Shown here: positions 1 to 10,487 of the stretch, in pieces
Position numbering within the stretch: position 1 is the stretch's first letter
How the letters are laid out: every line of letters starts with the position of its first letter
Origin: Pseudo-nitzschia pungens
Lineage: Eukaryota > Bacillariophyta > Bacillariophyceae > Bacillariales > Bacillariaceae
Direction of reading: 5' to 3'
Assembly (NCBI GenBank): GCA_037355855.1
Contig: CM074764.1
Coordinates: 1,860,001 to 1,924,000 of the forward strand
DNA length: 64,000 nt
The notes under the pieces: generated by a model
What the model was told of the DNA's origin: nothing
What the model saw: only the letters and a program-made list of their open reading frames with translations
The model's database searches: none
Translations under genes and position numbers: made by a program

Positions 1-170
1 GGTATGGTATGGTACGTAGTGAAGTACTGTAGCCGTACTGATGAAAGGCTTTGAGTAGTATGATGGTAGGATACCACTGAAATAATATCCGGATTAAAGA
101 TGGGTTAAGGAATATAATCAATTCAAAGAATTGACAATGGTGGTGGTCGTGTAATCGACTGTAATTACAA
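1..170 (-). mobile_element. Internal leader of a minus-strand Gypsy G-type element, cut by the window edge
   Basis: Read on the minus strand, this stretch matches the segment just inside the 5' LTR of Gypsy G (from 25028). It shares the gtaattacagtcgatta block, the run of cgaccaccattgtc, and the ttctttgaattgattataa block, in the same order and next to an LTR. The element is therefore oriented leftwards, and its coding part would lie left of the window. It has diverged from G and is not a recent copy. Confidence 0.7.
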
Positions 171-518
171 TGTCATATCTCTGGAAACCAGAGGTTAACC
201 GAATATAAAAATAAAGTGATTGATAATCTTGTAAAATAAGAAATTATGATAAGAATTATGATTTTGGAAACTAAGATAAAAATGAATGTTCTCTCGTACA
301 ACGTCGTGTTGTTTATCTTGATAAAGAGCAAACAGACATAGAGAAGCTTTTGCAATATATATATTGCAATATATATATTGTCATATATATGAAAAGGTCA
401 TAAGAACCTGAGTCACGGTCATAGGTCATTTGGTCATAGGACTTGAATAGAAACAGGGTTTGTTTCTTAATACATAAATAGATTGTTTCTTGTTGTCGTA
501 GTTTCGGGATATACGACA
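171..518 (-). repeat. Diverged LTR of the Gypsy G family
   Basis: This 348-bp block starts tgtcatatctctgg and ends gggatatacgaca. On the minus strand it aligns with the 374-bp LTR of Gypsy G: the same tgtcgta termini, the paired 'tatgacct' motifs, and the acaacacgacgttgtacgag block. It is shorter than the G LTR and carries many substitutions, including a local duplication of atatatattgca. It acts as the 5' LTR of the element whose leader fills positions 1-170, or as a solo LTR with an adjoining leader if the body has been lost. Confidence 0.7.
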
Positions 519-1018
519 GACAGCAAAGACACTTCGGGTTCAGGGAACTCGCGAACACTTATGGACCAGGGAGGGGTATTGTGCTTGAAAACAGTGGGGA
601 ACTTCCACTTATGGATCAGAGGGCTCGCGAAGACGTTGGTGTTCCTACGTCTAATGCTTCGTAGAAAATAAGAGTAGGGGTGTTCAGAGGTGCGGTGAAA
701 TGGATTCCCCCTACTGTTATTTTCTACAGAGGATTTTGTGTACCCGGGTAGGAATAATGGAAAGTCGGTGAGTAAATGAGCCAATGAAAAAATTCTATTT
801 TTGTTTAGAATTTGTACCGGGAAATACATAGAAAAAGAAATTAAGCACGAGAGGTGCGGACGATACGGTAGAGGTGCTGAGGTGCGAATGCGATCGTTGT
901 TGACGCGATAGAGGTGCGGATCGATTTACGGTGGAGGTGTGGATCGTTCCTTTATCGACGCGACAGAGGTACTATGATTAATAAAAAAGGACTTACAGTG
1001 TTTCGCAGCAGTGTTAAG
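519..1018. other. Non-coding host DNA with degenerate gaggtgcgga repeats
   Basis: No gene is visible. From about 840 to 970 the motif gaggtgcgga/gaggtgctga recurs as a loose minisatellite. The same motif returns at 9470-9550 on the other side of Copia 1, so the two parts were continuous before that element inserted. The last five bases (ttaag) are the left target-site duplicate. Confidence 0.6.
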
Positions 1019-1494
1019 TGTTAAATTGTAACCAAAATCGGTTTTCGTTTGACAAACCCTTAACCCTACATACATTACATATGAACGCTCACACACTGCG
1101 CGAAAAGAAAATAAATAATTTTCTACTGGGTTCTCAGTACAAGAAAACAAGCAGCAGCAGCAACCACTCAGTAGAATTAACAAGACAGCAACGTCGAATT
1201 CCCGACAAGGTTGTTGTCCTCACATCTTTAGTTTAACTCTGATTTGAATACCTTCATACTTACATCCTGCTCCTTGAGCAGCTCCCTGTAGAACTACAAG
1301 CCTAAGATCTAACTGACTGAGCCCACAGGTAGTTAGAATAGATCTGGTTGATCCACCATCGATCGGCCGTAGTGGTAAATCCGAGACTATCGATAGAACA
1401 GACCGGCACCTCAACCGGTTTGCTTGCTCTTGCTGTATCTCCAAGCTTGCCCTGGGATCTATCAGCTTAAACCAGTTTCAGCTACATTTTAACA
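1019..1494 (+). repeat. 5' LTR of Copia element 1
   Basis: 476 bp, starting tgttaaattgtaacc and ending agctacattttaaca. The termini show the usual TG...CA, with the imperfect inverted ends tgttaaa/ttttaaca. It belongs to the same LTR family as those of Copia 2, Copia 3, element N and the solo LTR at 15598. Confidence 0.95.
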
Positions 1495-2354
1495 GATTAA
1501 CAGTCGCAAGCTTATTTAAGCTTGCAAAGCTGGAGATCTACAAGCCACACAAGATAACAAGGAATAACAACGACGACGACGCGACGAAGGACGAAATCGA
1601 CGCTGCTCTCAGTCTTAATTCTACACTGGAACACCAAGCTCCTTGTTGCAAGGCCGTTCCAGGTATTATTATTCTCCCTGTTATCGTGCATAATACAGTA
1701 CAAACGGCGTCCCCAAATTCCAAGAATTGACGGAGAAAGAATTTTTTCAAAATCCTGCTGCTGCTGCACTTATTTCTCCTGTCACGGCGAGACCCAAGTC
1801 CAACATATAACCTCCCACTGATAGATCTGTATTCTCCGAATACAGCTGTATCTTCCTTTGTATCCACCAGGCAAATATACCCTGTTCCTTGACGGATACA
1901 CCTCCTCGGATTTATCCACACACACCACACGAACGTTGTTTTCGAACAACAACAACAACGGCGTTTTCGAACGACAACAACAACAACGGCGTTTTCGAAC
2001 GACAACAACGGCGACGGCGCTTTCGAACGACAAAGCGCTCAGCAATATTTCACCTCCAGCGCTCTGCAACTGCTGTTTTAACGGTGTTTTCGAACGACAA
2101 CGGCGTTTTCGAACGGCGTTTTCGAACAACAGCGGCGTTTTCGAACAACAACGGCGTTTTCGAACGACAACAACGTTCCTCAACAAATACAACGTTCAGC
2201 AATATTTAACCTCCACTGAGTTCACGAATACAGCTGCAATAACAACTGTATTCCTCCAGGCATATTATCTTCCTATTCTTGGATCTTATTCTATCCTTGG
2301 ACCTTATCCTACTTCTGGATACTGGATCCTATACCATCGAATTTCGGATATTCT
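1495..2354 (+). other. Copia 1 leader with TTCGAA-rich repeat array
   Basis: Untranslated leader between LTR and gag start. It begins gattaacagtcgcaagctt, the position where the primer-binding site should lie, though I could not match it to the end of a tRNA. From about 1930 to 2190 it holds a minisatellite of cggcgttttcgaacgacaac units, each carrying the palindrome ttcgaa. The short upstream frames across it (such as one from 1858) only read Asn/Arg/Thr-rich repeat peptides and are not taken as genes. The same leader is present in Copia 2, Copia 3, N and the remnant at 53 kb. Confidence 0.8.
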
Positions 2355-5300
2355 ATGCCATACCAAACCCGACAACGAGCTCCATTTCCTAATACCAACG
2401 AAGACACCTACCGTACCTTCCAATCTATTCAAACTGCAGCTCGCACCCGATTCAACACGAACACGATGTCCGACGACCATGCAAGCACGAACACCAACGA
2501 AGCGAATGACGCATCCACCGATGACGGTGATTCATTCTTCCCTTCGTTTGATTCGCATGTTGCACACATCCTTCGCAACTTCCTCAACATCCACACAGAG
2601 GATGGGGATATCATCTGTGATGCACTCCGCTATGTTGGCTACACCACCTGGGGCGAATTTCGATTCTTATCCCATGACCTCATCTCCTGTCTCCAATATG
2701 AAGACCACGGCCGTCTCGTATCAATTTCCCCTGGTCATACCCTACGGCTCCGCCCCATTGCTGCCTACATAAACCACATTAAAACCACTGTCGGCTTACG
2801 AGAATCACTGGACTTCGCCAACTATAACTCCGATGAATTCCATGAATTCCGAGCCACTTATCACGCACCATCACTAACACCAACTGCCCCACCTCATCAG
2901 ATACCCACACCCCACGACCCAAATTCACGCACACAGCCCACACCTTCTTTACGCTTTGCCAAAACCGATGAACAACTCAAATACGAGAACTGGATCAAAC
3001 GCTCTCACGATGCCACTGTCTTTGATGTTCTCAAGAATGACACCCGGTTTGAAACATGGCTCACCGGCTTCCGTGCCCAACTTGCTGCCTATGATTTTGA
3101 TGTTGATCAATTTCTTGACCCTGACTGGGATACCTCCACTCTCCAAGGATATCATCACAAACTCTTTCAAAAACAATGCACTTTCTTTTGGGTCCTTGTC
3201 CTTCGTGTACTCAAATCTGACCTCTCCCTCTCATGTGTTCAAACCCACACACCCACCATGGACGGGCGCGCCGCCTACTTCGAGTATCTCACACTACGTG
3301 CATCCACCTTCACTCAGGAGTTTGACATTGCCAAACAGACCCAAACCCTTCAATCTCTCAGCCTTGCCTCTTGGAAGGAATCCACTGTCAAATTTCTTAC
3401 CCACTGGTTTGATCAATATGACCTCTTATGTAAGATGACCGCCCCCAAGTCCCCCATGCAATACCACATGCTTCGGACCCTCCTCCTCAACGCCTGTGCA
3501 TATGATGCTCATCTCAGTGACCAGTTTTCCAAAGTGCCACTTCCCTCCACAGGTGAACTTTCTCAAAGCAATGACACTGCTCACATCCTCAAACTCAAAA
3601 CCACCCTCTTGGCTGAAGCTACCAGACTGGACTCTCGCGCGACGCTCACTCTCCCAACCTCTCGGAGCAACATCCGCGCCAACCTCCACGAAGCTTTTTC
3701 CTTCCTTGACGCCTCTGAGTTGACTGATGACTTTATGGAAGATGTCCAAACCTATGCAGCTTTTCGTGCCTCTCAACCACGTGCCCCCCCTGATCCCACC
3801 ACACGTCTCCCAGAATCCTTCTGGAAAAGTCTCACACCTGATGGAATGGCCCTTTGGCGCAAGATGAACCCTGTGGATAAACGAAAATTCATTGCTGTCC
3901 TCAATCCCACAAAATTTCCTGACCTCCATTCCTTTTCCAACCCCACGCCTAAACCTGTTGGCCGCAAAGCCTATGCACACTCCACCACTGATTCTCATCG
4001 TGGCCCATACACTACCCCTGCATACCTCCCAGCTTCTACGACGCTTACTGTTGATTCCTCTGATACCTCTGCTGATCCTGCCACTGATGCCTCTGATGCT
4101 TTGGTCACTCAGTGGATTGCACGCCAACATGGCTCCAAACCCACTGGCTCCTTTCAGGATCTTTCCACCAGTTCCAATCCTCAACGGCCTCCCATCACCA
4201 GCACACCTCCCGGCCATTCTCAGCTTCCCCTTGCCTCTTCCCTGTCACCTGGCCACCCTGCCAGGCTCCTTGCTGACAACAAGCCCAAACCCCCCACCCA
4301 ACTTGTTGCTCGCATGGCTGATGGTTCCAGTTCGGTTGTTGCACACTTTGATGATCCAGTTGCTTGTCAGTCTGTTACCCATCTCCTTCAACAACACACC
4401 AGTCCTCACAACTGGTCAGCCTGCCTACATCACACCTATCGCTGCAGTCAGGGCCGTTTCTCTACTCCCAACCTTGCCATGGTCGATCGTGGCGCAAATG
4501 GCTGTATTATTGGTCGCGACGCTTCCCTTATTTCAGTTGACGTCCCCAAACGGTTTGTCCATGTCACCGGCATTAACAATCACCAAATGCAAAACATTCC
4601 CATTGCCACTGCCGGAGCCTACTGCCAATCTAACCGTGGTCCTGTCATCCTCATTTTCCATGAATGTGCTTACACTGGGAAACATGATTCCATCATCTCC
4701 TCTGCCCAGCTTGAAGCTCATCACCTCCATGTTGATGACCGATCCCTTAAATCTGGTGGGAAACAAATCGTCTCCACACCTGATGGCTTTGTTTTTCCCT
4801 TATCTATCAAGCATGGTCTCCCGTACCTACACATGCGTCCATTCACTCCAGCCGAATATGATTCCCTCCCACATGTTATCATGACTTCCGATAAATTCTG
4901 GGATCCAACCCTCCTTGATACAGATTACCTTCCCAATGATCCATCGTTCTTGGCCCTCTACCCTCCCAGCAACGCTGACCTCCCTCACCCTGACTTTGAC
5001 CTGCAAGGCATCCCACGTAATCTCCCAACCCGGACTACTGACCCTTCCTCAAAGTACCACCAGACCCTCCTTCACTCCGGTTCCAGCGTTCACTTCCACG
5101 AGTTTGTCCCTGTTCCTAGCATTGACAATGATGGACCTTCTGCCTCGGCCATCGCTGCTGGTTCGTTTTGGCTTCACGATGCTGACTATTTTCACAGCGA
5201 ACTTCTCGCTCGCTGTGCTTTCACTGCGTTCCAATCCAAACTTGATCCATCTGACGATGACATCTCCGATCCCATCCTCTTTGCCACCAACGAACCTCGC

Positions 5301-8300
5301 ACTTCGGCTGCCACCCCTCATGACTTTGCCGCCCTGAAACCTTTCTTTGCATGGATTCCCATTGACAGAATTCATGCCACCTTTCAGAACTCCACCCAAT
5401 ATGGTTCCATGCCCAACAGTCCTGACGGCAACCTTTTCAAACGTTACAAAGCTCCCCAACCTGCCATGAATGTCCGCCCCTTTAATGATGATGTCCTCTC
5501 CGATGCCATCTATTGTGACACCCCCGCCATTGATGGGGGTTCCAAAATGGCTCAACTCTTCTTTGGACGCCTTTCCCACATCATACACGTTGAACCCATG
5601 AAAACTACCGGTGAATTCCTTTCCTGCTTCCAGAATTTTGTTCGCACATGGGGTCGACCACTTCGCCTGCTCTGTGACTCTGGTAAATACCAAGCCAGCA
5701 ACCGTGTTCTTGACTATCTTCGCCTCCTATGGATTCGGCTCTGGCAATCTGAACCATACTACCAACACCAAAACAAGTTTGAGCGCCGATATCAAACCTT
5801 TCTCCGCACTGTCAATCGTGTCATGGATCGCACTGGCACTCCACCTCACCTGTGGTTCCACTGCATGCAATATATTGCTGGCTTACTCAACCATATCTCT
5901 GACCCCACTCTCCATGATCGTCAACCCATTTTTGTTGCCACTGGCACTCTTGGTGACATCTCTGCCTACACCGCATTCTTTTGGTTCGAGCCTGTCTACT
6001 TCAAAGTTGATGACTCCCCCTTTGGGTCTCCCACCGAACGCTTTGGGCATTTTGTTGGCCTCGCTGACCACGTCGGTAATGCCATGACCTTCAACATTTG
6101 GGTCCCTGACACCAACAAAATTGTCCCTCGGAGCAATGTCCGCACTGCCTTAGATGCATCTACTCGCAACCAACGTGCTGGCACTTTCACTGACGATGCC
6201 TTCCTCGCCTGGCGTCAACACCTCAATTCCTCTGACATCCCCACTGCATCTGGTGACACTCCGTCTCGCCATGCGTCTGCTCCTCCTCCTGTCTCACCTG
6301 CTTCCTCTTCTGTTTATCGTGCCTCTGACACCTATGCCCAGATTGATGGCAAATGGCAGATTGTTTCAATCAAGCACAACTATGGGGAGATGGGTGATGC
6401 ACCTTTCCGTCAGGTGGTCTACACCAAAGACAAAACGGGTACTCCACGCCTTGAATCAGATTTTGGTGATCCTGAACTTGCTTATCTTGACACAAGCGTC
6501 TCACCAGCCGATCCAAGCCTTGATTACATTCCTGACACCGGTCCATCGAAGGTAGTTCTACTTGACCATGATGGCAATCCTGTATGCAACCAACATGGGG
6601 AGCTACAAACAATTGATGCCATCCCTCCTGATGATCTCATTGGACGTTCCTTCCTCATTTCCAATCCCGATGGCACAAGGACCCGAACCACTGTTGTCAG
6701 CATCCTCGACAAGCTCCAAACGAACCCTGACCTCATCAAGTTCAAATGCAACCACGACAATGACACTGTTGATGACGTCATTGCATACAATGACATCATG
6801 AATCACATCCATCGTGACGAAACTCAAGAAGATGGCCCATTGTGGGCATTCAGACGCATTCTTGGACACCAAGGTCCATTGACTCATCGCCATCCCGACT
6901 ACAAGGGAAGCCTTTACAATCTATGGGTTGAATGGGAAAACATGGAACGTACTTTTGAACCACTCAACATAATGGCAGCTGATGACCCTGTCACTGTGGC
7001 ACAATATGCCAAGGAACACAACCTCTTACAAACCAGAGGATGGAAACGACTTCGGCGCATTGTCAAACTGGCCAAACGTACCAAACAGTTGGAGCGCCTC
7101 ACCAAACAAGCCAAACTCAGATCCTTCAACACCAGTCCCAAATACCAATATGGATTCCAAGTCCCCAACAATCATGAAGAAGCTGTCCAACTGGACATCA
7201 AGAATGGCAACACCAAATGGCAAGATGCCATCAAGCTTGAAATGCAACAACTCCATGACTATGACACCTTTATTGACAATGGACCTTTTGAAGCATCCAA
7301 CATTCCTTCTGGATATCAACAAATCAAAGTCCACATGATCTTCGCAGTCAAACATGATGGACGTCACAAGGCTAGACTTGTAGCCAATGGCAATCTCACA
7401 GATGTACCACTTGACAGCGTGTATGCTGGTGTGGTGTCACTCCGGGGCCTTCGCATGTGCCTGTTTGCAGCTGAACTCAACTCCCTTGAGGCATGGGGTA
7501 CTGACATTGGAAATGCCTATTTAGAAGCCCTAACCTCTGAAAAGGTCTGCATCAAAGCAGGTCCAGAGTTTGGTCCACTCAAAGGTCACATGCTGCTTAT
7601 CCACAAAGCTCTTTATGGCCTACGATCTTCTGGGAAATGTTTTGGTGATCTTCTCGCTGCCTGCCTCATTGAACAAGGTTTTGAACGGTCCAAGAATGAA
7701 GCTGAAATCTTCATGCGTCCTGGCGTTAACAAACATGGGGAGCCTGTTTATGAATATGTTGCAACCTATGTTGATGACCTTTGTGTATGCATGTCAGACC
7801 CAAACCAATTCCTCGAAGTCCTCCAAGCTGAACCCTACAACTTCAAACTCAAAGGTTCAGGACCTATGCAATTCCATCTCGGATGTGGTTTCACAAGAGA
7901 CAAACATGGGATCCTCTGTATGGATCCATCCAAATTCATCTCCAAACTTGAAACCTCTTATCAGCAGATGTTTGGATGCGCACCTAAAACAAGAGCACAG
8001 TCTCCACTTGAAGAAAATGACCATCCTGAACTTATGACCATCCTGAACTTGACACATCTGACCTCCTTGATGAAGAAGACACCAAGAAATACCAAAGTAT
8101 GATTGAATCTCTCCAATGGCTTGTCACGATTGGGCGCTTTGATATTCAAACAGCTGTGATGACAAGCAATGTCTAGTTTCAGAGCTCAACCAAGACAAGG
8201 TCACTTGGAACGTGCAAAACGCATCTACGGTTATGTAACAAAGTTCAAAGGATTCAAAATTCGCTTTCGCACCCAAGCTCCAGAACTCCCAGTTTCTGCC

Positions 8301-8894
8301 TCTGACATTAAATCTCACGATTGGTCACTCAGTGTGTATGGTGAATGCAAAGAAGAACTGCCAACTGATGCACCAACACCACTTGGCAAACCTGTTGTCC
8401 TCAACCATTTCTATGATGCAAATCTCATGCATGATATCCTCTCTGGGAAAGCTGTCACTGGCATTCTGCATTTTGCAAACAAAACACCAATCATGTGGTT
8501 CTCCAAGAAACAATCCACTGTGGAAACTGCAACTTTCGGTGCTGAATTTGTTGCAGCAAGGACATGCATTGAACAGATTGTAGACTTGCGCCAATCATTT
8601 CGATACATGGGTATCCCTGTCAAAGACACATCATTTGGATGGGGAGACAATGAAAAGCAAGTACTCAGCGCTTCATTTCCTTATGCAAGACTCCACAAGA
8701 GACACAATATCCTCACATATCACTATGTTCGAGGCATGATTGCACGAGGCTTCATCAATCTGCAACACATTGTTGGTAAGGACAACTGTGCTGACATTCT
8801 CACCAAACATTGGAGTCACAATTCTGTCTATTCCCTGATTAAACCCATCTTCAACTATGAAGGCAACACCGGTGATCTTTTCATTCAAGATTGA
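2355..8894 (+). pseudogene. Copia 1 gag-pol polyprotein with a frameshifted segment before RNase H
   Basis: Encodes the polyprotein that packages and copies the element. The ATG at 2355 opens a 1915-codon frame. Gag covers about residues 1-480. A protease-like site (VDRGANGCI) lies near residue 709. The DDE integrase core follows: D near 1054 in YCDTPAIDGG, D near 1106 in LLCDSGKY, E in NKFERRYQ. A chromodomain-like segment sits near 1500-1560, and reverse transcriptase has YVDD near 1806. A 17-bp tandem duplication (8019-8035 repeated from 8036) shifts the frame into a stop at 8100-8102. A 4-bp insertion near 8163-8168 returns to the original frame, so RNase H (DANLMHDILSG, GDNEKQVLSA, KDNCADILTKHW) reads on to 8894. 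RNase H would need frameshifting or supply in trans. Confidence 0.9.
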
Positions 8895-8939
8895 TGACAT
8901 CATCCCCTGTTGGTAGATTGAACATGGCAAAATCAAAGA

Positions 8940-8951
8940 ACAGATGGGGAG
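8940..8951 (+). other. Polypurine tract of Copia 1
   Basis: The purine run acagatggggag lies directly against the 3' LTR, where plus-strand DNA synthesis is primed in LTR retrotransposons. The same tract, read on the minus strand, adjoins the left LTRs of Copia 2 and Copia 3. Confidence 0.75.
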
Positions 8952-9427
8952 TGTTAAATTGTAACCAAAATCGGTTTTCGTTTGACAAACCCTTAACCCT
9001 ACATACATTACATATGAACGCTCACACACTGCGCGAAAAGAAAATAAATAATTTTCTACTGGGTTCTCAGTACAAGAAAACAAGCAGCAGCAGCAACCAC
9101 TCAGTAGAATTAACAAGACAGCAACGTCGAATTCCCGACAAGGTTGTTGTCCTCACATCTTTAGTTTAACTCTGATTTGAATACCTTCATACTTACATCC
9201 TGCTCCTTGAGCAGCTCCCTGTAGAACTACAAGCCTAAGATCTAACTGACTGAGCCCACAGGTAGTTAGAATAGATCTGGTTGATCCACCATCGATCGGC
9301 CGTAGTGGTAAATCCGAGACTATCGATAGAACAGACCGGCACCTCAACCGGTTTGCTTGCTCTTGCTGTATCTCCAAGCTTGCCCTGGGATCTATCAGCT
9401 TAAACCAGTTTCAGCTACATTTTAACA
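8952..9427 (+). repeat. 3' LTR of Copia element 1
   Basis: 476 bp. I found no difference from the 5' LTR when reading the two side by side. It is followed by the duplicate ttaag. Confidence 0.95.
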
Positions 9428-9546
9428 TTAAGAGGGGAGCAGTCTTTTGCAGCAGTGTTCACAGAGGTGCAAGTCGAGGTACAAGTGTTTTTGATCACCG
9501 GTGTGAGAGGAAGAAGCCGGAGAGGTGCTACGATACTGGAGGTGCT

Positions 9547-9655
9547 TGTCGTATCTCTGGCATAGAGAAAACTTGTTAATGTCATAAAGAACCTAAGGAG
9601 TCATGGACATAGGTCATTGGTCATGAAGAACCTTGACGTTGTAGAAACAGTGCGG
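9547..9655 (-). repeat. Fragment of a Gypsy G-type LTR
   Basis: Starts tgtcgtatctctgg, the minus-strand start of the G LTR. It then jumps to a block with aagaaccta, catggacataggtcattggtcat and gtagaaacag, which resembles the middle of the LTR copy at 171-518. The central third is missing. No matching leader or body was seen, so this is a decayed solo fragment. Confidence 0.55.
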
Positions 9656-10487
9656 TAAGTTAACAGTTAACCTTACGGTACGACCTGGGATCTGGCGTAT
9701 ATATGTTCATATGTAATATGGGTGCTGTATGTAGTGTAAAAGTGTGGGTAGGAAGTGTGGATTAGACCGAAAAAAGGTGTGCCATGATGTTGTATTCGAC
9801 GAACCCCCCCCCGGACGGCCCTGTCAGTCGATTTTTTTTTCGAGTCCTCGCACAACCCCCGGACGGCCAAGAATTCGCGCGCATACGAGTAAGTTTCTTG
9901 TAAGGTTACGTGCACCTCGTACCGTACCGTAACCTTACGCTAGTAACCTTAGTGGGTAAATGTTTTTCCAGTTCCGTACTCGTAAGATCTTACCGGTACC
10001 GGTAATTGGCACCGTTCCGGGGGGCCCCTCCTTCAACGCAACGTGGTCAAAGAAGAAAACCACAAACGTACGTACTACGTACAGTAAGATACGATACAAT
10101 CCATCCATCAACGTTTGACGACTTCCCGATGATGGTTGATTGATGATTCTTCCTCCGTTATCCGTATCGGCAATCATTCGAGAAAGGTAAACCTTAGGAG
10201 TTTTGTACCGGTACGTACGTTTTTTGGAAGTCACCAACACTCTGTATCTAGTTGGCTACCGTACATCACACTGGTACAAGTAACTACCTTACCGTTGTCC
10301 CACAGCACGGTAAGGTTTATTGCGTTAGTTCCACCCATCTGAATAGAACAGAACAGAACAGATCAGGGTAACCTTACCAGTATTGGGTTCGTTTCCTGTC
10401 GTTCTCTTTGCATCCAGTAACGCATCAGTAGACACACATCATTATCATCATCATCCGCATCGAATCGCATCCCATCTCATTCAAACC
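9656..10487. other. Intergenic region upstream of the oxygenase gene
   Basis: About 830 bp without a recognisable gene. It contains short palindromic ggtaccggtacc-like stretches and repeated 'aaccttacggta' words, also seen near 25130. The promoter of the downstream gene should lie here, but no core element could be picked with confidence. Confidence 0.5.

Larger units (their letters stand above)
1019..9427 (+). mobile_element. Copia element 1, CoDi-type LTR retrotransposon, complete
   Basis: An 8409-bp element with two 476-bp LTRs that read as identical, flanked by the 5-bp duplication ttaag (1014-1018 and 9428-9432). Order is LTR, about 860-bp leader, gag-PR-IN-RT-RNase H, polypurine tract, LTR. 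Integrase lying before reverse transcriptase defines the Copia order, and the integrase signature is of the diatom CoDi kind. Identical LTRs mean a recent insertion. The frame is broken near the RT/RNase H boundary, so the copy probably moved before, or in spite of, that defect. Confidence 0.95.

Noticed and set aside
926..1183. Signal-peptide-like small frames inside the Copia LTRs (MLILLSGCCCCLFSC)
   Set aside because: They lie antisense in the LTR, recur only because the LTR does, and read through tgctgctgctg simple repeat.
1495..1515. Primer-binding site matched to a specific tRNA
   Set aside because: The sequence after the LTR does not clearly match the 3' end of initiator Met or another tRNA that I can identify; an internal (half-tRNA) primer is possible but cannot be shown here.
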